From Arenibaculum pallidiluteum (GTDB lineage: Bacteria; Pseudomonadota; Alphaproteobacteria; Azospirillales; Azospirillaceae), in assembly GCF_017355985.1 (NCBI RefSeq), contig NZ_JAFIQU010000012.1, positions 1-64,000 on the forward strand: 64,000 bases of DNA, in the 5' to 3' direction. Position 1 is the stretch's first letter. Each line of letters starts with the position of its first letter. Shown here in pieces: positions 28,074 through 35,738 of this stretch. A program made the position numbers and the translations under genes. The notes beneath the pieces are model-generated. The model saw only the letters and a list, made by a program, of their open reading frames with translations, was not told where the DNA came from and did not search any database.

Positions 28074-28559
28074 ATGGGCAACGCACGGACGTTCATCCGA
28101 GCCGGGTTGATGCTCATTTCCGGCTTCGCCCTGGAGCCTACGGTCGCCGCCGCCCAGCAAACCGGTCCGTCTTCGTGCGCCGGCACGATGACGCTGCAAC
28201 TGCGCCGCTACAGCGAGAGCTGTTTGACGGAACTGGTGTCGTACGTCGCCACACATCCCAGGATGGCGGCGAAGATCGCAGCCGAGGACGAGAAATACTA
28301 CGTGATCGTGACCAACGACGGATCCGGTGTCAGGGCGGAGGCCGTCAGCAAGTTCAACTATCCCTTGATGAAGGACAGCACGGCCGATTCACTCAAGCAG
28401 CTTGGCTGGCAGGCGCCTGAGAACGAGGGCGGCAACTGGACAAAGCACCTCGGTACCGAAGCGGCCGCCGTCGAGGAGGTGGCCAAGGCGCTGCGCGCCT
28501 ATGGCATGGACCAGGCCGAGGCGTTGTCCCTGACGATCGGCACCGAGGTCACGGGCTAG
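28074..28559 (+). CDS. Secreted YbjN/TY-Chap-like protein
   Basis: A 161-residue protein with a Sec-type signal peptide (MGNARTFIRAGLMLISGFAL, mature end near AAAQQTG) and hence periplasmic or secreted. The mature part has the pattern YYVIVTNDGSGVRAEAVSKF, then LKQLGWQAPENEGGNW, as in YbjN/type-III-secretion-chaperone-like folds, where the motif LGW-x-x-P is followed by NW. The family's function is poorly defined. The ATG at 28074 is preceded by GGAGG at about 28060-28064. The two Cys of SSCAG and ESC may form a disulfide. It lies alone. Confidence 0.6.
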   Translation: MGNARTFIRAGLMLISGFALEPTVAAAQQTGPSSCAGTMTLQLRRYSESCLTELVSYVATHPRMAAKIAAEDEKYYVIVTNDGSGVRAEAVSKFNYPLMKDSTADSLKQLGWQAPENEGGNWTKHLGTEAAAVEEVAKALRAYGMDQAEALSLTIGTEVTG

Positions 28560-29146
28560 GTCGTCCGCGAGACCATTGCCGCAGGCCGCCTCACGAGAGA
28601 TGCGCCGACAGGCGGCCGCGGCCGCCCTGGACCGGGAGGCCTCAGCTGTGTCTTGTCAGCTGTGCCTTGGCGGCGGGCCTCTCATGTGCCGACACCCGGG
28701 GTCGGGCGGCGCCGTCCAGGACGATGCTGCCAGCATACCGTCGATCAAAGCGCGGTCGAACTTGCGGCACACCGTGTCGCCGGTCACGGCGGATGCTGAA
28801 CTCCAGCGGCCTCCCTTCGGGCATGCAAGCGGACGGGCAGACGCCATCCTCGGCATCGACCGGCTCGAGATGCGCCTCGGCCTCCTCGACTGAGGCGAAG
28901 AGCAGGACCCGAGCGGATACGTCGGGGAGGCGGCGTGCTGCCAGGTCAGTCGGAAGCTGGCAGGCGAGATCAGCAGCACCGTGTCCACGGCGGGCGCAAG
29001 GGCGACGCGAGGCGCCGAGTGTGGCGCCCTGGCCAGTGGTGAGCCGTCAGCCGGCCTCATTACCTGGGGCGTAATCGACGCCCTACGGCTCCTCGGCCAT
29101 GGTGCTCTCGCCGGGGCTGATCCCGCGCCTCACCAGGAGACCTCCC
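28560..29146. other. Gene-poor region
   Basis: About 590 bp. Frames on both strands show no domain and look like shadows of one another. A stretch at 28740-28880 reads somewhat protein-like (AVTADAELQRPPFGHASGR) but I could not place it. Confidence 0.3.
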
Positions 29147-29512
29147 ATGACGAACGCCGCCGCCATCGCCGCCCGCTACATCGCTCTCTGGAACGAGCCC
29201 GCTCAGGAGCGTCGCAGGGCCTTGCTGACCGAACTCTGGAACGAGAACGGCACCTATCAGGACCCGCTCATGCAGGGCCACGGCCACGACCAGATCGATG
29301 GCCTGATCGCGGGCGTGCAGAGCCGCTTCCCCGGTTTCTGCTTCTCTCTCGTGGGTGAGCCCGACGGCTACGGCAATCAGGTGCGGTTCTCCTGGCAGCT
29401 CGGCCAGGAAGGGACCGACGGACCCATCAAGGGCACCGACTTCGCCACCCTGGAGAATGGCCGTTTGAAAAGCGTCGTCGGCTTCCTCGATCAGGTGCCG
29501 GTTGCCTCCTGA
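29147..29512 (+). CDS. SnoaL-like / NTF2-fold protein
   Basis: A 121-residue protein with the SnoaL/NTF2 alpha+beta barrel pattern. The helical start (AAAIAARYIALWNE) is followed by LTELWNENGTYQDPLMQGHG, with the DP and HG positions typical of the family. Later come IAGVQSRFPGFCFSLVGEPDG and a beta-rich end including FATLENGRLKSVVGFLD. Members serve as small enzymes or ligand-binding proteins, and no function is assigned. Start: ATG at 29147 is preceded by AGGAGA; the longer frame from 29099 adds non-family residues. It is 18 bp before an alpha/beta hydrolase gene, so the two are probably cotranscribed. Confidence 0.8.
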   Translation: MTNAAAIAARYIALWNEPAQERRRALLTELWNENGTYQDPLMQGHGHDQIDGLIAGVQSRFPGFCFSLVGEPDGYGNQVRFSWQLGQEGTDGPIKGTDFATLENGRLKSVVGFLDQVPVAS

Positions 29513-29530
29513 CCCGCTTGTTCATGCCCA

Positions 29531-30397
29531 ATGACGGAAACAGAGCCGATGAACTCCGTAAGAGACGCCCGCACCGTCGGTCCGAACACGATCATGACCG
29601 GGCAGGGCGCTAGCCTGTTCTATCGCGACTGGGGTGCGGGTGACCCGATCCTGTTCCTGGCTGGCTGGACCCTCAGCTCTGACATGTGGGCCTACCAGAT
29701 GGAGCCGCTGTCGCGGCAGGGATTCCGCTGCGCCGCATATGACCGGAGGGCACATGGCCGCTCAAGCGATCCCGGCCGGGGCTATGACTACGATACGCTC
29801 GCGGACGATCTCGCGGACGTCATCGAGGCGCTGCGGCTGGAAAACCTCACCCTGGTGGCGCACTCCTTCGCCAGCGGCGAGGTCGTACGCTACCTGACGC
29901 GGCACGGCTCGGCCCGGATCGCCAGGGTGGCGCTGATCGCGCCGGCGGCAATCCCGTTCCTGCTACGCACGGATGACAACCCGATCGGGGTTCCGGAGGC
30001 GGCTTTCGCCCAGATGCGCGATGCCTTCCTCAGCGATTTTGCCGGCTGGGCAGAAGACAACGCGGAGCCCTACTTCGTGCCCGGCACCTCTCGAGCCACG
30101 GCTGACTGGACCATCCGGATGATGACCCAGACCTCTCTGCAGGCCGCGGGGGAGTTGAACCGGATCCAGGTATCCACCGACTTCCGGTCCGAGCTGGCCC
30201 GGCTCGATGTGCCGGTGCTCATCCTGCATGGCGATCGCGATGCCTCGGCGCCGATCGAGATCACGGGACGGCCCGCCGCGGCCCTGATCCCGGGAGCCCG
30301 CCTGATGGTGTACGAGGGAGCTCCGCACGGGCTCTACTTCACCCACAAGGAGCGCCTGAACCAGGATCTCACGCATTTCATCCGTGAGCAGGCCTGA
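29531..30397 (+). CDS. Alpha/beta hydrolase
   Basis: A 288-residue alpha/beta hydrolase of the chloroperoxidase/esterase-like group. It shows DPILFLAGWTLSSDMW at the oxyanion region, CAAYDRRAHGRSSDPGRGYD, the acid in ILHGDRDASAP, and His in APHGLYFTHK. The nucleophile elbow reads TLVAHSFASGEVVRYL, so the first Gly of the classic G-x-S-x-G is Ala and the sequence is A-H-S-F-A. The residues otherwise match HSMGGGEV of haloperoxidase-type hydrolases. No signal peptide is seen. It probably shares a transcript with the SnoaL-like gene. The substrate is unknown. The ATG at 29531 is assumed; MNSV seven codons later is also possible. Confidence 0.85.
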   Translation: MTETEPMNSVRDARTVGPNTIMTGQGASLFYRDWGAGDPILFLAGWTLSSDMWAYQMEPLSRQGFRCAAYDRRAHGRSSDPGRGYDYDTLADDLADVIEALRLENLTLVAHSFASGEVVRYLTRHGSARIARVALIAPAAIPFLLRTDDNPIGVPEAAFAQMRDAFLSDFAGWAEDNAEPYFVPGTSRATADWTIRMMTQTSLQAAGELNRIQVSTDFRSELARLDVPVLILHGDRDASAPIEITGRPAAALIPGARLMVYEGAPHGLYFTHKERLNQDLTHFIREQA

Positions 30398-30697
30398 TGC
30401 CGCCGCGCGGAGTTCGCTCCGGGCGGCGATCACTCCCGGCGGCGATCACTCCCGGCGGCGCGGCCGGGCCGAGCCCCTGGTCCTCGGTTTCGCTGACCGG
30501 GTGCGGCTCGGGACGGATGCGCTCGGCAAGCAGCGGGATGACCTCGGCGCCGAGCGCGTCGTTCTTGACGAGCTTGCCGCTGTCGCGGGCGAAGTCGCCT
30601 CCGGCGCATGGCGCCGGAGCTTCAGCAGGACCGCCCAGGACTACCCCCACCCGTGCTCATCCCGGTCGTGCTGGCATGGCCCGGCCGCCATTCGCCG
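30398..30697. other. Intergenic region with short tandem repeat
   Basis: Exactly 300 bp between convergent genes. Near 30423-30458 GGCGGCGATCACTCCC is repeated in tandem (two copies, with a third partial). I saw no gene or clear terminator. Confidence 0.4.
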
Positions 30698-31111
30698 TCA
30701 GGCTTCGATGACGACATAGTCCCCATCCCGGGTCACGGGAAAGGTCTCTGCCACGTAGGGGCCCTGCACGAGGCCGGCACCCGCCTGTACCTCGGTCTTG
30801 AAGCTTTTCACGCGGATCCGTCCAGGCTCGCACCAGGACTGTCCGGTCCGAATGTCGAACTCCCAGGCATGCCAGGGACACCGGATCACGGCCCCCCTGT
30901 GCGAATACTCATATTGCCCTGGCTCCTTGGACGTCACGAGACCCGTGAGCCGCCCTTCGCAGAGGCTTCCGCCCTGATGGGGGCACCGATCCAGGATCGC
31001 GAAAAATTCCCCGTCGACGTTGAACAGCACGACCGCACGTCCACGGACATGGACGAGCTTGCGCTCACCGGGCCCGATCTCATCGGCGCGCGCGACCACA
31101 TGTCGGTCCAT
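30698..31111 (-). CDS. Stand-alone Rieske 2Fe-2S ferredoxin-like protein
   Basis: A 137-residue Rieske protein. The cluster ligands are in RCPHQGGSL (C-x-H) and RCPWHAWEF (C-x2-H), with about 30 residues between the motifs. It has no transmembrane helix or oxygenase domain, so it is a soluble electron carrier or a small Rieske component. Ending in VIEA, it lacks the C-terminal mononuclear iron domain of ring-hydroxylating oxygenases, and no reductase or oxygenase is encoded nearby. It is last in the five-gene leftward operon and starts at 31111 (ATG, GGAGG five bases before), one base after the TGA of the preceding amidohydrolase. Its electron donor and acceptor are unknown. Confidence 0.9.
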   Translation of the reverse strand: MDRHVVARADEIGPGERKLVHVRGRAVVLFNVDGEFFAILDRCPHQGGSLCEGRLTGLVTSKEPGQYEYSHRGAVIRCPWHAWEFDIRTGQSWCEPGRIRVKSFKTEVQAGAGLVQGPYVAETFPVTRDGDYVVIEA

Positions 31112-31112
31112 G

Positions 31113-32216
31113 TCACCCTCCATAAAGCGCGCGTGCATTGCCGAACCGCACTGCATTCTTCTGCTCGGTGCTCAGCGCAGGCGGGAGGCTGAACCGGGGG
31201 TCGTCGAAATCCCAATGGGGATAGTCGCTGGCGAAGAGCAGCCTGTCCCAGCCGATCCAATCCATGACGTCCAGGACCTGCCGCGGACGGGTCGCCTCCT
31301 CCATCGGCTGGGTCGTCAGCCAGACGTGCTCGCGTATGTATTCCGATGGGGGCCGCCTGACATGCGGAACCTCATCCCGCATGCGATGCCAGATCTTATC
31401 CAGACGCCACGCGAGTGCCGGCAGCCAGGCGAAGCCCGCTTCGATGACGAGAAGCTTCATGGCCGGGTAGCGCTCGAAGACGCCTTCGAAAACCAGACTT
31501 GCGATCGAGGCTTGGCATGATGCCGGGTGGGCCGCTCCCTCCTCGATATAGAAGCTCGGCCAGCCGCTGTTGGTCATCGGGTAGCCGCTGTAGCCGAACA
31601 CGTGCACGGCGACAGGCAGGCCTTGCTCCGTGGCGGCCTCGTAGATCGGCCAGTATCGCCGCTTGCCGAGCGGCTCGCTCGTGCGGCTGAGAAGGAGCAC
31701 CTGGACGAAGTCCGCGACGCCCGCGCGACGCCGGATCTCCGCCTTCGAGGCCTCTCCATCCTCGTAGGGGATGACGACCGAGGCTTTCAGGCGCGGCTCC
31801 TGGCGGGTCCATGCCTCGAGCTGCCACTCGTTGGTCGCTGTGCAGAGGGCGGCACTGAACGCGACGTTCTGATCGCCGCCCGTTGGCGAAAGCGGGTTGA
31901 GGATGCCCATCCCGATGCCCAGCGCGTCGAGATGCTGGCGCCGCATGAGCTCGAGGTCGCTCCCGGGCTGCCCCTCATCAGGCCACGCGTCCCGCCGGGT
32001 GGCCAGGGGCGACATCTTGGGATAGGGCGTCCCGCGCACGAAACCGTGCCGGGCCCTGAGGCCGTAGGTCTGCAGGTAGTTCCACCAGCGGTCCGACAGG
32101 TAGGGCCTGAGGTCGTTCCAGGACTTGACCGCGGGATGGATGTCGCAGTCCACGATGCCTGCCTCGACCGGGGCATCACCCGCCCGCACGCCGGCGCCCT
32201 GGGTCATGTCGTTCAT
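31113..32216 (-). CDS. Amidohydrolase_2 family metal-dependent hydrolase/decarboxylase
   Basis: A 367-residue TIM-barrel protein of the amidohydrolase_2 (ACMSD-like) family, which includes metal-dependent decarboxylases and hydrolases of aromatic compounds. The metal-site segments are DCDIHP at about 23-28, a His in LPVAVHVFGYSGY, and ASDYPHWDFDD near the C-terminus. ACMSD-type sequences usually start with H-x-H, but here it is D-x-D-I-H, as in some paralogs. No signal peptide. The start ATG at 32216 overlaps the stop of the next gene upstream (ATGA, 32213-32216). It resembles its neighbour at 32213-33283 over the whole length (shared PLGKRRYWPIY / PLGRRHFWPIY), so the two may form a heteromer or act in sequence. 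Confidence 0.88.
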   Translation of the reverse strand: MNDMTQGAGVRAGDAPVEAGIVDCDIHPAVKSWNDLRPYLSDRWWNYLQTYGLRARHGFVRGTPYPKMSPLATRRDAWPDEGQPGSDLELMRRQHLDALGIGMGILNPLSPTGGDQNVAFSAALCTATNEWQLEAWTRQEPRLKASVVIPYEDGEASKAEIRRRAGVADFVQVLLLSRTSEPLGKRRYWPIYEAATEQGLPVAVHVFGYSGYPMTNSGWPSFYIEEGAAHPASCQASIASLVFEGVFERYPAMKLLVIEAGFAWLPALAWRLDKIWHRMRDEVPHVRRPPSEYIREHVWLTTQPMEEATRPRQVLDVMDWIGWDRLLFASDYPHWDFDDPRFSLPPALSTEQKNAVRFGNARALYGG

Positions 32217-33283
32217 GGCATGCACTCCTTCATGCGGGGATAGGTTTCCAGCGGATTGTCGACCGCGATCCTTCCCACCAGGGATTCCGGAAACCCGTTG
32301 GGCAGAACCTCGTCCCCGTCGAACTGCCAATGCGGAAAATCGGACGAGAACAGCAGCATTCTGTCGGACTGGAGATGGTCGATGATCCTTTCCAGCCTTT
32401 CCGTCCCGTCGGGCGCATCGAAGGGCTGGATCGTCATCCGGACATGCTCGCGCACAATCTCGGACGGGGGACGGTCGACCCACGGCACCTCGCTGCGCAG
32501 CCCGCGCCAGAACTTCGTCAGGCGCCACAGGAAGGGCGTCAGCCAGGTGACTCCTGACTCGATCAGGACGACCTTGAGGTTGGGGAACTTCGTGAAGACC
32601 CCTTCGCAGACGAGGCTTGCGAGCTGACCCTGAAAGGCCTGCGCCTGGCTGGCATAATCCTCGACGTAATGGCTTGGCCAGCCGACCGGGGTCACCGGAT
32701 GACGGTAGCTGCTCCCGGCATGGATCCCGATCGGCAGCCCCGCCCTCTCCGCAGCGGAATAGATCGGCCAGAAATGGCGGCGGCCCAGCGGCGCCTCGGC
32801 CATTGCGGGCAGCAGCACCTGCACGAAGCGCCGGTCCTCGGATCGGCGACGGATCTCGTCGACGGCAAGTTCCGGGTTCTGCAGAGGCACGACAATGGAG
32901 GCGCGCAGCCGCGGCTCCCGATCGAGCCACTCGCGCACGAGCCAGTCGTTCACCGCACGCGCAAGGACGGCGGCCAGATCCTCGCTGAACGCCATGTGCA
33001 CGCCGTAGATGCAGTTGCCGACCGCGAAACGGAGGTTCCAGCGGTCGAGCGCCTGGGTTGCCAGGCTGGTGACGTTCTGCGCCGCGCGCCCCCGTTCGTC
33101 CCGCCAGTCGGGGCGGGCGCTCAGGGGCGCATTCGGCGGGTAGCTGATGGACTCGAAGGCCTCGATGCCACGGTCCGAAATGGTGTCCCGCCAATGCGGC
33201 TCCATGTAGGGAAGGAGATCCGCGAGATCTGGCACCGTCGGATGGACATCGCAGTCGATGGCCGATACGTCCAAGAGCTTCAC
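32213..33283 (-). CDS. Amidohydrolase_2 family protein, paralog of its neighbour
   Basis: A 356-residue amidohydrolase_2 protein. The metal residues are in AIDCDVHPTV, in LPIGIHAGSSYRHP, and in LLFSSDFPHWQFDG. The GTG start at 33283 lies five bases after GGGGAGGGG. It shares a pattern of about 250 residues with the next gene, so they arose by duplication. The family decarboxylates or hydrolyses ring carboxylic acids or lactones; the substrate here is undefined. It lies 18 bp after the epimerase gene and overlaps the next gene by 4 bp, so it belongs to the ROK-led operon. Confidence 0.88.
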   Translation of the reverse strand: MKLLDVSAIDCDVHPTVPDLADLLPYMEPHWRDTISDRGIEAFESISYPPNAPLSARPDWRDERGRAAQNVTSLATQALDRWNLRFAVGNCIYGVHMAFSEDLAAVLARAVNDWLVREWLDREPRLRASIVVPLQNPELAVDEIRRRSEDRRFVQVLLPAMAEAPLGRRHFWPIYSAAERAGLPIGIHAGSSYRHPVTPVGWPSHYVEDYASQAQAFQGQLASLVCEGVFTKFPNLKVVLIESGVTWLTPFLWRLTKFWRGLRSEVPWVDRPPSEIVREHVRMTIQPFDAPDGTERLERIIDHLQSDRMLLFSSDFPHWQFDGDEVLPNGFPESLVGRIAVDNPLETYPRMKECMP

Positions 33284-33301
33284 TGTACCCCTCCCCGTCG
33301 T

Positions 33302-34270
33302 TTACGTCCGGGCGGCGTCCGCAGCCGCATGCCCCGCCCCCATTCCCCCGCGATACTCCAGCGTCACGCGATGGGTCGCCCTCTCGGTGGGTCGAAGGAT
33401 CCGCATCGATGGCTTGTCGCGGAGCTCGCCTTCGAAGCCGTCGGGATCGCCGTGGCCGCTCCAGGCCTCCATGCACAGGAAGCCGGCGCCCGGCCTGGAC
33501 CAGAGCGCGAGATGCGGAAGATTCTCCGCAGCCATGCGGATCGACGGACCGCCCGGACCGGCGCCGAAGACCATTGAACGGCTCGCCGCATCGAGGAAGC
33601 AGAGCGCACCCTGTGCGAACAGGTCCTCGGACAGCGGCAGGTCACGGCCGAGGATGGGTACGGGCCGTCTTCTGTCCGAAAACAGGCCCTGCGGGGTCAG
33701 GATCGGAACCTCGGCCCGCTCCTCGGCCTCGAACCGCACGGTATGTGCGCTCCTCGGCTCCGCGGCCAGTGGCCATCGGAAACCAGGATGGAACCCGACG
33801 GCATAAGGCATGTCGCCAGCGCCGCGGTTCGCGACCTCGATGGCGACCGAAAGCCCCGATTCGGTCAGCTCGTAGGCAATGCTCAGCCCGAAGTCGAAGG
33901 GGTAGAGCGCCAGCGTCCCGGGCGTGGCACGGAGCTCCAGCCGGACCGCGCCCTCCAGAACCTCGGTGATCTCGAAGCGCTGGAACGACGCAAATCCGTG
34001 AATCCCGAGCGGATAGGCGACGCCGTCCACGAGCGCCCGGCCCTCCCGCACGCGGCCGACGATCGGGAAGAGGATCGGGCTCACCTGGGGCCACCATGCG
34101 CTGTCCCCGGACCATAGAAGCTGCCGGCCTGCGATCGACCAGGAGATGACCTCGGCCCCTCGCGCGGCGATTGTGGCGCCGGCCCGGCCGGCCCGCAGCT
34201 CCACTGCCCCGTCGGCGCACTCCGGCGGCGAGCCCGTCCCGTTCGCGGATGGCGCAGGCGAGGATTGCAT
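33302..34270 (-). CDS. Aldose 1-epimerase family protein
   Basis: A 322-residue galactose-mutarotase-fold protein. Key segments are ISWSIAGRQLLWSGDSAWW, PILFPIVGRVREG, YPLGIHGFASFQRFEI (catalytic His region), and YAVGFHPGFRWPL with the second His. These match the LacX/YihR-like sugar epimerases that convert anomers of free or phosphorylated sugars. Glu is in the late ALCFLDAASRSM region. The N-terminal 15 residues are Ser/Pro-rich. The start at 34270 is 8 bp past the ROK stop; the frame is open much further upstream in sequence that belongs to the ROK gene. Being in a ROK operon with an importer supports sugar handling. Confidence 0.85.
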   Translation of the reverse strand: MQSSPAPSANGTGSPPECADGAVELRAGRAGATIAARGAEVISWSIAGRQLLWSGDSAWWPQVSPILFPIVGRVREGRALVDGVAYPLGIHGFASFQRFEITEVLEGAVRLELRATPGTLALYPFDFGLSIAYELTESGLSVAIEVANRGAGDMPYAVGFHPGFRWPLAAEPRSAHTVRFEAEERAEVPILTPQGLFSDRRRPVPILGRDLPLSEDLFAQGALCFLDAASRSMVFGAGPGGPSIRMAAENLPHLALWSRPGAGFLCMEAWSGHGDPDGFEGELRDKPSMRILRPTERATHRVTLEYRGGMGAGHAAADAART

Positions 34271-34278
34271 GGCCGATC

Positions 34279-35493
34279 TCAGATCGCCTCGACCGAGCCA
34301 GCCTCGAACACGAGGCTGAGCTCGGGGGTGATGCCGTCGAAAATGGGAAGCGCGGAGGCGCCGAGCGCCGGCGTGTCGCGGCCGATCTCGGAGACCAGGA
34401 CCGTCGGCGGCGCCCGGTCCTCGACCGGCCGGCCTCCGGCAAGCCGCTGCACCAGTCGTCCATGCAGCCCTTCCAGGAGCGGGCGGGGAATGATGCCACC
34501 CAGCACGACTCCCTCGGGGTCGAAGATGTAATCGATGATGCGGACGGCCGTGCTGAGCTTGTCCGCGGCTTCGTCCATCCAACCGAGGAGCTGGGCGTCG
34601 CCCAGCATGAAGGCATCGTTGATCAGCGCGATGTCCAGAGGCTGCTCCCCTTCGGGCAGTCCCGTCAGCAGCGCCTGCGCCGCGGAGAGCGACGCATAGC
34701 GCTCGAGGCAGCCGCACTGGCCGCAATGACAAGGCCTTCCTCCGGTCTGCACCACGACATGGCCGAGCTGTCCCGCCTTCGCCGAGCCTCCCCGGTAGGG
34801 CCTGCCGCCCAGCATCAATCCCCCGCCAATGCCGGCGCCGAAATACAGGTACACGAAGTCCGCATGGGCCTTGCCGATCCCATGGAGCCGCTCTGCAACG
34901 GCAGCGGCGACCGCATCATTCTCGACGAAGACCGGCATGCCGAGGGCGGTGCCCAGCTCGCTCTTGAGGGGAAATTGCTTCCAGGACGGCAATGTGCAGG
35001 GGCCATAGGCGACGACCTGCCCATCCGACTGGCGCGCGGGCACGACCACGCCGGCGCCCCAGACCCTGCGTCGATCCACGCCCGAGCGGGCCAGCATCGC
35101 CTCGACAGCCGAGGCGATCATCCCGATGACGATCTCCGGAGGCAGCGATTTCAGCGGCAGCTGCTCCCGGTCCCTGATGCCGCCCGCGACATCCGTCAGC
35201 AGGATCACCAGCCCGCTGTGGTCGAGCGAGATTCCGAACGTGAACCCGCCTTCGGCATTGATTTCGAAACCCAGCGCTGGCTGCCCCCGTCCCCCCGTCC
35301 TGTAGCTTTTCGCAATCAGCAGGCCGGCCGCGCAGAGCTCGTCGGTGATGTTGGCGATGGTCTGAGGTGAAAGGCCGGTCAGTCGCGCGATCTCGGCCCT
35401 GGACGAGGGCGCCCGTAGCCGAACCGCATCGAGGACCGCACGGCGGTTCAGGCGCCGCGCATGCTCAAGGTTCGCCCCCCTGACATTCACCAT
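34279..35493 (-). CDS. ROK-family transcriptional regulator (NagC/XylR type)
   Basis: A 404-residue regulator. The winged helix-turn-helix is at about 15-70 (RRAVLDAVRLRAPSSRAEIA, RLTGLSPQTIANI). The ROK domain has sugar-binding VENDAVAAAVAER, ATP-site-like YFGAGIGGGLML, AGQLGHVVVQ at about 240-249 and the zinc cluster CHCGQCGCLE at about 255-264. As in NagC/Mlc, it should sense a sugar or phosphosugar and release DNA. An AGAGGAGG precedes the ATG by about seven bases. It is the first gene of the leftward operon and divergent from the importer, so it probably controls both sides through the operator in the 245-bp gap. Confidence 0.92.
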   Translation of the reverse strand: MVNVRGANLEHARRLNRRAVLDAVRLRAPSSRAEIARLTGLSPQTIANITDELCAAGLLIAKSYRTGGRGQPALGFEINAEGGFTFGISLDHSGLVILLTDVAGGIRDREQLPLKSLPPEIVIGMIASAVEAMLARSGVDRRRVWGAGVVVPARQSDGQVVAYGPCTLPSWKQFPLKSELGTALGMPVFVENDAVAAAVAERLHGIGKAHADFVYLYFGAGIGGGLMLGGRPYRGGSAKAGQLGHVVVQTGGRPCHCGQCGCLERYASLSAAQALLTGLPEGEQPLDIALINDAFMLGDAQLLGWMDEAADKLSTAVRIIDYIFDPEGVVLGGIIPRPLLEGLHGRLVQRLAGGRPVEDRAPPTVLVSEIGRDTPALGASALPIFDGITPELSLVFEAGSVEAI

Positions 35494-35738
35494 TTCAAAC
35501 CTCCTCTGCGAGCATAGGCCCCGGTCGGGGACCGTGGGAAGGCATTATTTCTATATAATAGAAGTTTACCGCCGTGCCCCCTTATGGCCGACAGCCAAGG
35601 CCAAAAAGGAGGGGTTTACGGATTGTTGGGGCTCATGCAGGATGGAAAAATCCAATCGGGAGAAGCTTCGGGCCCTAACCGAATGCAGCTCCAGAACACG
35701 CGAGCGCAGCAACGACCGCGGGAAGGGGGGAAGACGTC
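35494..35738. promoter_or_regulatory. Divergent promoter region with candidate ROK operator
   Basis: The gap holds TTCTAT-ATA-ATAGAA (35549-35563), a perfect inverted repeat in the AT-rich core. It overlaps TATAAT (35554-35559), a consensus -10 box for the importer operon. A regulator bound there would block it. NagC-family operators are AT-rich inverted repeats, which fits. Confidence 0.55.

Noticed and set aside
30423-30458. Tandem GGCGGCGATCACTCCC repeat as a CRISPR or integron element
   Set aside because: Two to three directly adjacent copies with no spacers and no cas or integrase gene. It looks like simple slippage.
31113-33476. A single 787-codon frame covering both amidohydrolase genes
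   Set aside because: Its first 400 residues are Arg/Pro-rich nonsense in a shifted frame. The second amidohydrolase gene occupies the correct frame at 32213-33283, and the ATG at 32216 fits the family N-terminus of the first.
33302-34732. A 476-codon start for the epimerase-like gene
   Set aside because: The extra N-terminus lies over the ROK gene and resembles no epimerase. The ATG at 34270 gives a normal length and 8-bp spacing.
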